From the NCBI GenBank assembly GCA_029532415.1, contig JAQOTA010000060.1, positions 3,348,001-3,412,000 of the forward strand: a stretch of DNA of 64,000 nt. Direction: 5' to 3'. The translations under genes were made by a program, and so were the position numbers. This DNA comes from Marasmius tenuissimus (lineage: Eukaryota; Basidiomycota; Agaricomycetes; Agaricales; Marasmiaceae). The notes beneath the pieces are model-generated. The model worked only from the letters and a program-made list of their open reading frames with translations, was not told where the DNA came from and made no database searches. Each line of letters starts with the position of its first letter. The stretch's first letter is position 1. This document shows positions 11,828-24,476 of the stretch, one piece after another.

Positions 11828-13512
11828 CTATGAAAGGACGAGGGTGGCGGAAGCGAGAGCGACTACAACTGCAAGCCACATCGACGAGAGCGACGTCGAT
11901 GTCAACGCGGAGTTGTTGTCGTTGGCACTAGCAGCGGTGGTGGAAGCCCCAGAAGTACTACTTGAACCTGTCGATTTGACACTGTCGAAGAGAAAGTAAA
12001 AGAAAGCGCCTTTAAGTAGGAAGTAATCTTGGATGAGTACAAAACGACTTACGACGTCGGAGCAGCTCCATTGGTAGCGGTCGCCGAGGTGGACGACGAG
12101 TTTGAGTTGACGTTCGCGTTCGCATTTCCATATATGTTGGCAGGAGACACGTCGTTACCCTTTACGTTCTGGTAAGGATCGCCGAGAAGGGCAGCGAGGG
12201 ACTTCGTCTGCCATCCATTGCTCTTAACGCGTGGGTAGGATTCCATGAATGAACGAACAATCTGGTCGGTAGATTCGTGCTCGAGAACGACGAGACCGGG
12301 GGATTTGGGACCTGGACAAGAAGGTAGGAAGGTCACAATTTGGAGAGACCGTGTCTGCTAGAAGGGCGACTTACCAGCCAGCCAACTGTCCATGTTTTTG
12401 AGCAAACTATCCATGGTGTTGATTCCGGTAGTCATTCCCCAGTCGCCAGTGCTAGCCACGAGGGATATTGAGTCAAGATACGTGAGCGAACAACACAAAA
12501 TAGACTGACTCGTGGTTCCAGATAACAGTATCCATTCCGAAGACCTCTTTGGCGATAGCCTGGACACGGAGATCTGAGTCACCATAGGGTGGCCTCCAGA
12601 TGCTGGGGACCTTTCCTCCGGTAGAATCGTGGATGATTTGCATAGTCCATCCGAGCTAAAACACCGTAGAGAGTTAGTTGACGGTCCAGGGCGTAATTAA
12701 AACACCGAGTACCTCAGCTAGAACTTCCTCGTTCGACAGGGTAGTCATATACTGGTGCGACCAAGTGTGAACAGCACAGTCGCCACCGTAATCGAGGATG
12801 TCCTGGAATTGCTTGTGGTTGTTGAGGACGTTGCCACCAATCATGAAATGCGTCGCGGTCTCCTTATTATCTTTGAGGAAGTTAACCAAGCTGGTGGTCG
12901 GCTAGATAGTGATAGTGGGAATTAACCCAACTGTCCAATGAAACGGCATGATACTCACCTCGAGAGGGCCATCGTCGAAACTGATTCCAAATGTCCCATC
13001 GGGACCATCCCAGACACTCTCCGGCCCGCGGCACTCATAAGTCGAAGAGCAGACTTCTTTAGAGGTAGGGTCCAAACCGTTAGAGTACACCGGGTTGCCG
13101 GTAGGACCGATGGTTGTCTTTGGGATGTCTGGGATTTTCCCGGAAGCAATGGCAGCGTTGAGAGTGTCAAGCCATTCTTCGGGAAGACTGTCCCGGGGTG
13201 GGGTAGATCCAGATTTGGGGTACTTGGAGGACCATTCTAGCCGCGAAGAAATAGAAGTTGAGTGTCTGTTCTGAGATGAAGATCGTGAAAAAGCGTACCG
13301 GAAGAACCAAGGGCTGGATACTGAGCGCCATCGTTCCCAGGGCCCCGCTTGAAAAGCGCGTTTACAGAATGATCTTGAGGTTGGGACCACGATCCGTCCT
13401 TGAAGTAGCGACGATTCGACCTATGGACATGTCCGACGCCATGATCGTGGAGTGCAAAGGAGTGGACAGAAGCAACAGCAAGTGCGAGACAAAGGAGTGT
13501 GGATTGGAACAT
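11828..13512 (-). CDS. GPI-anchored chitin deacetylase (CE4)
   Basis: Secreted polysaccharide deacetylase that removes acetyl groups from cell-wall chitin to give chitosan. Exons (- strand): 13512-13299, 13236-12959, 12901-12713, 12655-12510, 12451-12375, 12311-12053, 11981-11828; 439 codons, 438 residues. It begins with a signal peptide ([20 protein letters not shown]). CE4 motifs are in order: SFDDGP (metal-binding Asp pair), HTWSH (the two metal His), [16 protein letters not shown] and LVVLEHE. A Cys pair (CSSTYEC) precedes motif 1. The C-terminus is Asn/Ser/Thr-rich and ends in a hydrophobic stretch ([19 protein letters not shown]), typical of a GPI signal, so it should sit on the plasma membrane or wall. 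A second, diverged paralogue lies upstream at 15252-16693. Confidence 0.93.
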
Positions 13513-15251
13513 CGTCCAAAAGGAAAAACGGAAATTGGGCCTTCGAGCGGCGTAGGTGAAAGGGGAGAAATAACCACGGATGTCCTTCTTGAATTTATAT
13601 ATCCGTATGCGGGGACACGCGGTGTCGCTCGTCCTTGGCACGGCGTGTCGAATTTCCAAACATGCCTGCACGCCGCTGGAAACAACAGAGACAGAGATCA
13701 ACGGCCATTTTTCCCCGCGCTGGACTTTATTGACTTCACCGTTTCAAATGCATTGTGGGCGCTGTAACCTGTTCTCCCGGTTACCAGAGCCCTTATGGGT
13801 TGAAAAGCAACGGCAACCATGTTGTAACATCCGTTCAAAGAGATCGTTAAGGACGTACGTCGTAGACTTTGGTAAAGTCGGGCTTCGGAGGTGTACAATT
13901 CCGGTCTGAAAGCTTGAAGCGAAGGGCCCAGCCGACAACCTCCGACAACTAAAGTTGAGCCAAATGTACCTCAGGTTGGGGATAGCGGTCGCCGATGTTT
14001 CAAAGGCATTCAGTTGAGGAATTTGACCCGGAAAAACGCATGAGCATCTCTGAGTCACAAACTGAGCCTGAACCATGAGCGATAAGAGATATAACTTCAT
14101 ATTCGATGGTTCTCACACGTACATATGTCACCTTCCATCTCCGAACGTTGTTAGCTTCTCCAATCAGAAGATTGCGCGAAAGTGAATGGATCATGGATGT
14201 GCACAGGTGTGTAAATGTGTGTCTAGGGACCCTGATTGAGTCGCAGGGTAGATATGAATATGAGCGCTCAATGGCACTGAACACGAGAATCCTCGAAAAT
14301 CCCGACAACCTATACATGCGGTACAAGCCGAGTGAAAGTCGTAAGGGTGCCGTGTTGAGTCGAGCTTTGATACAGAGTCAGCAACGGCAAAGTATGTGTC
14401 GAGTCTGAGAAGGTGAGAAGAGAGCTGAGGAGCCAGGAACGAGCTGCAAACAATGATTGCATGTCATGTCGGGCGATTTGGCATTGGGCGCAGGGGAGGC
14501 GCTCGGGAACGTCCAACTGCCACAGACTGTCGACTGTCATTCGTCGTTAGAGAGCAAAGAACGCGTTCTGAACGGAGGTCCATGATCGGGCCAAAAGCGA
14601 TGATATATCCCACAAAGTTCCTAGAGGCTGGCACAAAATCGCTCTGCGAGGTGCCCTCCCAAATCCGCATTGTATGTTGTTGATCAACGAGGACAAGGCC
14701 GCAGGGGTCAATATAGGTGCTATGCTTCCTGCCGGACCTTGGCAAGTTCAGGAGTAGTGGATCGTCGGAAAACGCTAGCTCGATGTGGACACTCGCGGAT
14801 GACAAGTGTCAAGGACAAGAGGGCCAAGAGCAGGCCAAGCGCACAAAAAATTATAAATGACTCAGCCACCACGTGCGGCTGATGTAATGTGCGGCCCGGG
14901 CTATGTGGGTCCAAATTGGTGCGAGTTCGTGAGGGATACCCAAGGAATGCCTGTGGGGCCCGCTCAATCGGTGAGAGATGTATCTGGCATCGTTCCGTGT
15001 AAGTTATTTTGATATACATACTACACCTCACAGCAGAGTAAATGTTGAGTAAATTGCCTCAACGGGCGAAACTTATCAATGGAACTCAGAAATATTGAAC
15101 AAAGAGACTCACAAGGACAGGAGTAAAATACTAATAATTCGACCGAAAACAAAAAGAAGGGCTAGCGTCACTGGAACACGCCGGGCTCAGAGCGAGGGAT
15201 CAGTTGTTCTTGAGCCTCTCGCACCACACACCTGCCCATGGCTCTTGGAAT
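13513..15251. other. Intergenic; no gene recognised
   Basis: About 1.7 kb between the two chitin deacetylase genes. The longest open frame is 113 codons on the - strand (14805-14464). It has an unremarkable composition, and I cannot assign it or connect it to other exons. The 3' part of the duplicated unit does not continue recognisably into this stretch. Confidence 0.5.
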
Positions 15252-16693
15252 TTATGTCAGAGGACCTGGTTCCAGTGAACGATCTATCACAAGCGCGCAG
15301 TCACGGTCGAGGACTGAGTCTGAAAGCAATGCGAGGAGGGACCCTGTTCGCCACCCATTGTTCTTGATTCGCGGGTAGGCTTCAGTGAAGGCTTGGACGG
15401 TTTGCTCGGTCAGTTCGTGCTCCAGGACGATGAGGCCGGGAGTCTTTGGACCTAAACGAGCAATCTGAGCACTACGGAGCGATAGGAAACTTCTGGGACA
15501 TACCCGCCAACCATCCGTCCATATCACGAAGCAGCGCTTCTGTAGTCTTCTCATTGGTAGTCATCTTCCAGTCTTCCGAGCTACGGATTAACCGATCAAT
15601 CGAATAACCTCAGTGGTTTCAGCTAAACAAAAACATACTCTCGATTCCACATCACAGTCTCTAGTCCGAAAACTTCTTTCGCAATAGCTCGAACGCGGAC
15701 GTCAGAATCACCGTAGGGCGGTCTCCATATCCTTGGAACTCGTCCGGTCGAGTCGACAATGATTTGGATCGTCCATCCGATCTGCGGGTAGCACCCAGGC
15801 ACCGATCAGCAATTCGTTGATAAACAGCCGAGCCGGAGGAGAAGATTGTAGGTATAACGACATCGGCACGCGATTCGATTCTTGCGTCGAGATAGAGGAC
15901 ATACCTCAGCGACAATATCTTCATTCGATAATGTGGTCATATGTGGGTGCGACCACGTATGAACGGCAACATCACCGCCATACCCTAGAACCTCCAGAAA
16001 CTCGCTCGGGTGAGAGACTATATTCCCGCCAATGATGAAATGCGTGGCAGTTTCTTCGTTTGCTTTAAGGAAGTTGACCAGTTTGCTTGTGGGCTGACAC
16101 AATTTGGGAGTGAGCATTCAATATATGTGGCAAATTGCCTACAACTCTATTACAACTGACCTCCAATGGACCATCATCGAAACTGATCCCGAATGTACCC
16201 TTTGGCCCGTTCCAAATACTTCCCGACCCATGACTCACTGTCAGATACGTCGTGGAACCTATGTCCTGAGAAAGGTGATCTACACCTTTAGGGTATGCTG
16301 GCTTGCCTTTCGGGTCGAGGGTAGTCTGGGAGACAGCAGGAATCTTCCCTAACGCGACTTTGTCGTCGAGAACATCGAGCCATTCTCGAGGTACGGATTC
16401 CCTTGGCGGAATAGAACCGGGCTTCGGGTACCTTGATGTCCATTCTAGATATCATTGAAGGAGAAAATGGGTTGGGGAATGAGATCGGGACATCCGGTAT
16501 GGACTGTAACGATCTTTGAAAGAGACTGCTACATACCAGGAGAACCAACTACTGGGCGTTGCTGGTGGTGTTTACCTTCCTCCCGCACAAACAGTGTGCT
16601 CACAGGACGAGGCATTAGTTGTGACGCCGGGTGTCGACTGACATAGTCACTAGCATGACTGGGAGAGAAACTGGATGAAGTGCGCGCCGCCAT
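15252..16693 (-). CDS. Diverged chitin deacetylase paralogue (CE4)
   Basis: Second CE4 polysaccharide deacetylase. Exons: 16693-16537, 16444-16161, 16093-15905, 15781-15639, 15580-15504, 15451-15252; 350 codons, same intron positions as its neighbour. The CE4 motifs [20 protein letters not shown] and LIVLEHE are kept. Differences: NHDTGDW has become NRDSEDW, both cysteines of the pre-motif-1 pair are gone, and the reading frame stops at TAA without a Ser/Thr stalk or GPI signal. The chosen ATG (16693) is the first after an in-frame TGA and gives no signal peptide, so either an upstream exon carrying one was missed or the protein is no longer secreted. All frames are open, so it is not an obvious pseudogene. 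Confidence 0.75.
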
Positions 16694-17238
16694 CCGAGTC
16701 GCGACTCGCGGGGTAAAAGAACGTCAGTCGATATGGCCTGAGATGGCAATGCCCGAGGAAAATAGTCGGAGTTAGATCGACGATACCTTGAGAAAACTTC
16801 TATCCAGGTAACCATTGTTGCCGCCGAAGCTAAATGTAGCCTTCTACTTTCAGAACTTACCCTGGAGCATACATCAAGTGGGTAAAGTGGTATTTCAGAC
16901 TCAGACTCCTCGTCGATTACCAAATTCAAATCAGCGACCTCTGGGTAGCGACTTTACACCATTCGAAGGAAATTCGGGTATCGTTACGTGGGCGTCGCTA
17001 AGTACCTTCATAAGTAGGGCATTCCCGAGTGCACTCTTAAACGGTAAGACCTGTAGTAAAGCTGAAAGGAAAGATCGAGTATGTAGTCATAATTTAGAAT
17101 ACAATATTGTACAGATTATCATACGGATCCATCCGAGTAGAAAGCTAGCCGAATCGTAAATCATAATGTCCCAAAGAGATAAGAGTAATAAAGGGATAAC
17201 TTATCCTACATAAACCTGCCCTACAGTCTGGGGTCGTA
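16694..17238. other. Intergenic; possible missed 5' exon
   Basis: The region upstream of the second chitin deacetylase has one fair 5' splice site on the - strand (cagg/gtaagttctg near 16860) that could belong to a missed first exon, but no convincing signal peptide was found. The rest, down to the 3' end of the HAM1-like gene, shows nothing. Confidence 0.4.
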
Positions 17239-20200
17239 TCACCAGTAATCAAAAACATCGCTCCTCCAAGGCTCCTTCCCTGGTTCGCTTCCTTCACCTT
17301 CCCTGGTGATGAAACTTCCAGATTCTTGGTATCGCACCTGCTTCCGACATGTACCGTTGCCCCCGTTGCCCTTCACACCACCCTTGGCTCCTTTGAGAAT
17401 TCCCCGTACGGTACCCGTAACAGCCGCCGCCTCTTCCACCACTTCCTGAACCTCATCTCGGACATCGTTGGAAACCTCCTGCGCCGTCTGGTCGATCGCG
17501 CGTTCGAGGTCGAGGTGAACCGGTTGCTCAGGTGCAGCCTTTGAGGAATCAATGATCTGAGGAGCAATACCCACCGCGATCTCAAGCTGGGGTTCTGTTT
17601 CCGCACCGCCCTCAGATTCATGGGATTGTGACTCCTCTTGGTCGTCGGTAGGTGACGTGATACGGACATCGATACCTCTCAAACCGACGTCTACATCCGT
17701 CTTCGTTTGCGTCTCTTCCTCATCCGAGCCTTTATCATCATCCGAGTGCGATCCAGAACCCCCGCCCATGATCACGTCCCACCATCCCTTCCCACCGTAG
17801 CCTCCCAGAACCTGCGACAACACGACAGCTCTGTTCCCGGCCTCCTCCAACACCACCCGAAGAGTCTCCCCGGCAGCCCTCTCGACCTCTTTCCGCATCA
17901 CCCACTTCGCCAGCGGTATTGCTATCGGTTCCAAAAGCAGGGAGGTCAAGAGCGGGTGTCGATTTGATGACAGGGACAAGTCAAGGTCTAATATATCGGC
18001 GGAGGGTAAAGACAGGGCGAGAGAATGAATCTGGATGGGCTTAGTCGGAGGCCCGACGTCATCATCGCCAGCAGACGACGATCCAAGATCAAACTCGACG
18101 TCCATCTCGACCACACCCGCCGTGCCACTCCCACCGTCTGCGTTGGTGCTGCGAAACGTGACGTCCAAGTCAACGATTCCCTCGTCCCGATAACCCAAAA
18201 TCTTCCACAACACGTAGTCGACATAGAACGAGATGTTCTCAAACGAGATCGTTCTTTCGGTTTCAGTATGGTGACGGTGGCGAAGTCTCGACTGATGAAT
18301 GGGCGATGGAGGCAGCTCCACGAACAATCCGTCGATTGTAATGTGAGCTCTGCTTGTTGTTCGAGTCGATGTTTCTATCTGACTCTTGTGGGTGTTCGTC
18401 TTCTGCAGACCCGTGCCAGAAGATGCCGAAGTAGAACGATGCAGTAGAGGCGTCCTCTCGTCCACCTCCTCGCCATCCTGATAACCCGTCCCTCGCTCGA
18501 CTTCAAGAGCTCGCTGATCCTCATCCACGATCTCCAAGCTGCTACTAAAATCAATAACGATCTCCTCCGATCTCTTGACTCTCACACTGGTCGGGGTCAG
18601 GAACTGAGCGAGCCATGAATCATGTTCGTGGTCACCATCCCCTCCTTCGTCCCCTCCAGCGGATTCTCCCATCGACCCTGAAATCGAAGCGGTAGAGTAG
18701 AATGAATCCTCCAACCTGCTATCCCGAATCCGATCACCCCACCAATACTCCTCCTCCCTGTCCTTGTCTCGGTTCCAGAATCGCCACCACGGTCTCGACC
18801 TCCTCTTGTGTTCGTCTTGAACGCTGACGTCGACAACCATCCCACGCATATCGACCACACCTTCCACGACACCAGTTTGTGGAGCTTTGAGCTCGACCCT
18901 CGGTAATGGCAGTGGAAGAGTGAACGACTGTGAGCTGGAGTGTGGTGAGGAGAACGTAATCGCATTTCCTATAATCTTCGGAACGATGTACCCAATTACA
19001 TCCCTGATCAAGTTCAAGTGTAGCTGTTGTGCACCTATCCTGGCGGCTGTAGAAGCAACATCCGTATTTGAGGAATACAGGTAGCCCGTAAAGTCATCCT
19101 GTAGATGTCTGAAGGCGCGTACAAGCCGTTGCGTCGTCTTGTCGTTTTCGAGGGAATTTAGGAAGAAAGATAATTCGCGGACAAAGATCCGAAGGTGGTC
19201 TCGTTCTTTCTCAATCTGTTGACGGGCCTGTCGGGGTGTGCGTTCTCCGTCCTCCTCGTCCTCCTCATCGATTAAAGAGCCCCATTCCTCGGCTAGCGCA
19301 TCCATATCCTTTGTAAACCCTTCCTCGGATCCTTGTTCAACGTAACTCGCATCTTCAGCAGCACGTCGGAGGATGGTGAACGTGGATTGTAGGAGGTGTT
19401 GGGTACTTTGGTCATCCTGGACCGCCTTCTCCTTCCCTGTGCTTGAACCATCTTCGTTCGCACCTTCCTGTGCTTCATCTGGTCGAGTTGATACGTCCTG
19501 CACAACCTGCTTGAACCTGTCAACCAGCCCATCGACCGAGCGGTCGCCCGCTACGCGCTCGAGCATGACCTTGAGGTCAGCGAGTATCCTGGACTCGAGA
19601 TCGCGCAGCCAAAGGAGTTCTTGGTCGTCTGGATCATGATCATCTCGATCTTTGGTTGCAGTAGAGGTAGATAGGAAGGGATCCGTCGAAGGAGCAGAGA
19701 ATGTATCCCTCAATGACGAAGGCAGCTCCGGCTCAAGTGTAGGTGTCACTTTGACTTTGAACGTCGGAGATGGTACTCTTGGCGGCCTCTGGGGTGGCTG
19801 GCTTGTCGCAGACCGGATGTATCCCTCTCCCAAAGTCAGCATACCCCTCAGGGCGTCAAGTGCATTATCCCCTGGGTGGGTCTGGTGGGCCGATACAAGA
19901 GCCTGTAAGGATTAATCAGTACCAAGAACCATCCTAGAATTGGTGAAGTTGAAGACACACCTCTCTCAGAGTGTCGATGACCAGCTTTCTCCTCTCTGCT
20001 TCATTCAAGTTGACGGGCTCGCTCTCCTTCACGGCCCCGCCTGCCATTTGTGTGACACCTTCCTCAACCCTTCGAACCCCCTCTTCCACAGAGTTCACAG
20101 CTTCATGTGCCTCCTTTTCCTTCTCCTTTCCTCTGTGCCCTTCCTGCGCCGTCGATGATGCAGCAACCCCATCCAACGCACCTCCCGCAGCCAACTCGAT

Positions 20201-20887
20201 TCCCTGTGCTACCTCTTCTACACCGCGCACGACTGTGTCTGCTTTCTCCATCGCTGTTTCGACTGTTTGTGCGACTGATTCAACGGTGCTGGCTACGGAA
20301 GAAACACGGCGGGTGATGTTGTAGGTGAGAATTAGGAGCGCGTTGAGGAGAATTGTGCGCAGAGTCACGGACGAGGAGAGAGAAGGCAGTAAGGAATAAA
20401 GAGATTCAGAAATGGACGGTGATTGCGAAAGCAACCTGAGGTTGTGAATCACGGTCTGCAGCTTCGAATCATCTAGAAGAAGATTAGAGTACGAATAATA
20501 AGAGAATTGGCGAAACTTACAGTTCTTCTCCTCTCCCCACCTCTCTAATGCATCGACTGTCTCCTTCAGGTCCACCAAGAGTACCCTTGCTTCATTGGTA
20601 ATCGTTCCTTTACGGCCTTTATTGGCATCCAAGCCACTCAAGGTCGTTGTTAGTCCCTTCAGGATCTTGTTTGCCTGTTCTTGAGATGGCAACTTGCCAT
20701 GTTTGGTGAGAGCATCAACGGTGCACGCCCACCGTGTTTCGTATGAGTAGAAACGTTCCCTAGCTGTCGCTTCCGCTGAAGCCGTTGACTGACCCAGCAA
20801 AGGTTCTGTTTCCGAATTCGAGGAGGGTGGGCTCTCACGCATTCGTCGTCGTCGCCGCCGGCGTATGCAGGATGTGCACAGGCCCAT
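17239..20887 (-). CDS. HAM1-like protein (DUF5923/DUF4449)
   Basis: Predicted 1180-residue protein in three exons: 20887-20521, 20472-19961 and a long 19902-17239. The N-terminal third is helical and matches the HAM1-like N-terminal family (formerly DUF5923). It starts with an Arg-rich, Cys-containing MGLC segment that could be lipidated (Gly2 and Cys4 visible, inferred). The middle (LNLIRDVIGYIVPKIIGN, then SFTLPLPLPRVELKAP) and C-terminal parts fit the HAM1 C-terminal domain (PF14613), thought to have a lipid-binding, BPI-like fold. Long acidic low-complexity stretches separate the blocks. Homologues were linked to hyphal fusion in Neurospora; the biochemical role is unknown. Assigned from memory of the family pattern, without a search. 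Confidence 0.7.
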
Positions 20888-21649
20888 GTTTGTTACTTTG
20901 AAAGTTGCGCGAGGTCCTCTTCTTCTATTTCTTTTGCTGTTTCAATTCTTCAGCAGAGTGAATAGATAATCGAAAAGAGGAAAGAGGAAAGACGACCATG
21001 AACGTCCCAGCGAGGAATCAAGGTTTGAGGTAGAGCCTTACCGGCATGTCGGTTGAAGGGATCAGCGATGACGTCTAATGCGGGAGAAGCTAAGCGCTGG
21101 TACCGGAAAGGGAAACTAGTTCTCATGGCCTGACTAGGCTCACTGACAGCTCAACCGCAATTTCTCCGTTTACATGTTCTCGTTCGACATTCGTTCTCAA
21201 ATGTTCAGCTTCTACGCGGTTAACTCTTCTTAGCTAATAGTCTTGCATAGGGGAAGCTCAAGACCCTGAGCTTGATTTTATTCTATGTCCCCATTCTTCC
21301 TTGAGTCGTTCGACACCACTAACTTCACTGTCAGGAACTTCGGATTGACTTGATGATGTTCAGCGCCTCCAAGTCGAAACCGGAAGTCAGGGCGGGCATA
21401 TGAGAGCCTGATAATTTCGATGTAGAGTCCGAATAGTGTCCTGGGACACAACAATTCGACGTCAAACGGCTTATCGCGCACTGCGTGAACAGCGCGTCAA
21501 CAGGATTAACTCCTTGAAACTCGCAGAAAAGAGTCAGACGTACATTCTAAGGCGCAAGCAATGTGTTTTCTGCCACGTCTCGGGATACGACCTGCCATTC
21601 CATCGGCGTGCCATTATCCGTATCCCTCCGCACGACGAGTGGTGGGCTC
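20888..21649. other. Intergenic; no gene seen
   Basis: This stretch holds the promoter of the HAM1-like gene. A 67-codon open frame on the - strand (21481-21278) lies just downstream of the ADAM relic in the same direction. I could not match it to the metalloprotease domain. Confidence 0.5.
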
Positions 21650-22200
21650 GGCGTTAGAAGATCTCCTAACTCGGCGGTGATTCACCTTGGTCATGGCATG
21701 GTGAACCACACTGTGTACAGAGAAAGCCGCCTCATCGACCAGTGTCTTCTCGCCTTCATGCTCGTACGCCGTAACCCGAGCCCACTTGCACCCCGGCGAG
21801 TACGCCGAGAAGTTCTCCTGCCCCTGGAAAGTATCTTATAGCACTCCGTTTGCCATATGATGCGGACGATGTACCACGTATTCCTCGTATACTCGCAGCA
21901 ATTTCCTCAGTCGGAGAGACCCCAAACCGAAGGATCCTTGTCCCGTAGGTGGCTTTCGATCATAATGCGTGATAATGTCAGCATCAGGTTGAACAAGACC
22001 ACTATTGGGTGTGAGGTAGAGGTGAAAAGTATCTCCGAATGCAGAGAAAGTCCTCTTGAAAGAGTCATCAAACCGTAGCGGCCGTCGTTCTGAACCTGGA
22101 TCATGCTTCGAGTTGGCTGAGTTGAGCGGGTTTCAAGGAAAGATCTTGACTTGATGCACGGTGAAGTGAGATGGACGTATGATTGGCCCAGTGAGGATAT
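21650..22200 (-). pseudogene. ADAM-family metalloprotease prodomain relic
   Basis: The - strand encodes a degraded reprolysin propeptide. RTFSAFGDTFHLYLTPN (about 22060-22005) matches the fungal ADAM prodomain pattern LSAFD.TFHLHLRPN. It is followed by LRVYEEYVV, then (about 21800-21680) KWARVTAYEHEGEK and AAFSVHSVVHHAMTKVN, matching GWARI..., GAFSVNGVVHHVMT. A TAA lies in frame between these pieces, and a TAA ends the frame near 21633. The metalloprotease (HExGHxxGxxHD), disintegrin and membrane segments are not found in the 750 bases before the next gene, so the gene is truncated and dead. Confidence 0.7.
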
Positions 22201-23125
22201 GTCCGGATGCTTCAGACTATAGAGCTAAAAGTAAACAAAAGAAAGGAGTAGCATGTGGGGAGGGAAGAGAATGGAGGATTTTGATCCAGCCCGCCCCATG
22301 GCGGCATTGGACGAATCGAATTGTAGAGTGTATTTTTCTCAGTCTCCTTGGCGCTGTCTAGTTAAATTCACTCCATAGATGACTATGGGACCCACATACA
22401 GGCGCCTACAGTGTGAGCGGTCGTGTTATCACCCTTCTGTCAACAGCAAGTTTACGAGTCCTATTGATTTCAATCATGTTTGGTATCGATAGTGGGCGCT
22501 GGGCGTTAAAAACCCTAGAAACGACGCTCTCACGCCGTCGTAGTCCACAGTCTATGTTCCTTGGGCTCCTGATTTTGAGGTGCTAGTCTACATTGAACCG
22601 GAGTGGAACAGATCCTGTGATGTGGAATCTCACAGATCTATACACGCATCCTCCAGCGTTCGCATGAACATATCACAGTGATGAAAACCAGGTGCGATGA
22701 CCTAAATCCTGCAAAGTACTAGATGATCATGAGCCAGCCTCCAGAGTCGAGGAGTTTGGGCTCTTACCGCGGTGGCGAAGAGTATATGACATTCAAGAAT
22801 CCGCCTTCAAGAGGTTGTCCGCTAACTCTCTAACGTCGCGAGGGTTAGGCTCTCCCAGTATTGACGCGACGAGAGACAGAGAACGTCATAGCCACTCACT
22901 CGTTGTTACCCAAAAAATACAAGCCGAACCGTAATTTTCCAGCCTCCTGACATTCCAAAGACCCACCAGCCAAAGTATCTGTGGTATCATTAAATATAGA
23001 AGTCTGCCAAATGACGATCAACCTCGTAAATGGCAATCAGATAATGACGCGGACGCACGTAATATAGAACGGTCTTTCCGTTCATAAACAAGAAAGTAAC
23101 GCGACACGCGTCGAACCGCCAAGCT
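22201..23125. other. Intergenic; nothing recognised
   Basis: Both strands are broken by stops in all frames. No protein-like exon, repeat or RNA gene was seen. Confidence 0.6.
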
Positions 23126-23859
23126 TCACTGAACCTTGGAAAATGGTTCCCGAGATCCAACGAACTTGGCCAGCTGCCCCCTCCAGTGTGGTCTTGGAAC
23201 GACATTCATGTTGATACCATATCCGCGACAGTACGTTATCACCTCATTCTCCGAGAGCATTCGGACGTCTTCGAGGTTGTTGATACGTGGTAGGCGCTTT
23301 GGATACTCAGCTCGCAACTCATAAAGAGCGTAGGGAAGATGGCGTACGTGATTTAGAATAGGACAACTTCCATCCCAAAAAGGTACAACGTGGTAGGTAT
23401 GTTTCGTCCCATTATCGCAAGTTGTGTTATGGACCTAAGAGTCATCACCGGTCAGCGATTAGAGAATGAGAGATAGAACAATACGGAAGGAAGAGCTAAG
23501 ATTGATAAGCGACCTACCTGAGCAGTCTTTATCTGTAACGCGGCCATTTGAACTTGGAGGTCCCTCATTACCGACTGCATTTCGTGAAGTTGTATAGCCA
23601 TCCTGTCGACCTGAAGGCTAACTTCGCCCATGTACGCGTTGAAGCAGTTGTGTAAAGCCGAGATATAAGGAGGGGCTTGCGTTTCATCGAGATAGCAAAG
23701 TACGCCACCGGCGGGCTCTGCGATGCCCTGCTGCAAAGCAGTGGTTGTGACTTGGACATCGAGGTGGTGATCCGCAGTAGGAGGTGAGTTATTCATGTAT
23801 GACACTGAGAGGTCGTCACAGTTCTTGGTGTAGTGCTGATATTCCTCGGAATCTGCCAT
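23126..23859 (-). CDS. Agaricomycete coiled-coil protein, unknown function
   Basis: Two exons, 23859-23518 and 23434-23126, give 216 residues. The first exon ends in a likely amphipathic coiled coil (about residues 72-114, heptad-like VDRMAIQLHEMQSVMRDL). The second begins VHNTTCDNGTKHTYHVVPFWDG and ends with a small module containing LSENEVITYCRGYGINMN, then basic residues. Short proteins with a coiled coil followed by such a module occur in many copies in agaricomycete genomes; none has a known role as far as I know. There is no signal peptide or membrane segment. The intron is a good GTAGGT...TTAG intron, and the start ATG begins an acidic N-terminus. Confidence 0.7.
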
Positions 23860-24476
23860 TGTGTGAGAGTTGATAAAGAACTTCGACCGTCGACGGCCTC
23901 ATTAAACTGGCGTCAACCGAGTTCGTGGGAGGTTTTTTCCATACTTGTGACTGGCCCGTGCGCGCGTTCGTCGCGCCGTCATTTCCACCATGATATGAAC
24001 CGTCTGCGTCACCTTTCCGCTCGCGAAACATGTGCATGTTCCCGCATGCAAACCAAGGGTGCGATGTCCACAGACTGGGTCATGCGGTAAGTTATCCAAG
24101 TCTTTCCTGCTGCAGCTGAGTTCGGCCCGGCAATGGGCATCATGTCACTTTTGTCAAAACAGGCGCTTGGAATCGATTTAGAGTTTGGACTTTATATAAA
24201 TTCAGCGCCGTACTCCCGACGTAAGTAAAATAGCATGCTTTGACCTTATTGTTCTGGGCCTTCCAGAGCTACACCCGTACTCTGTGCCTTGCAACCGATT
24301 TGAACCTTCACAATTGCGCACCAACCTCTTGTCTACTCTCTGACGACCGTATTCTGATTGTTGTTTTAATACTTAATGGCAGGACAGGAAGTTCGTACGT
24401 TCACATTCAAATCCTTCTATACTTCTTACTCACAAGCACTCAGCGATTGCAACACCAAACTGTTTGGACACAGAAC
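23860..24476. other. Divergent promoter region; no gene seen
   Basis: This 617-base region separates the divergently transcribed coiled-coil and F-box genes. Open frames of up to 89 codons exist but have no protein-like features. Confidence 0.55.

Noticed and set aside
13237..13767. + and - strand ORFs of 154-169 codons around the chitin deacetylase start
   Set aside because: The 169-codon + strand frame is a shadow; the - strand frame contains the true first exon but starts too far upstream, in front of the signal peptide.
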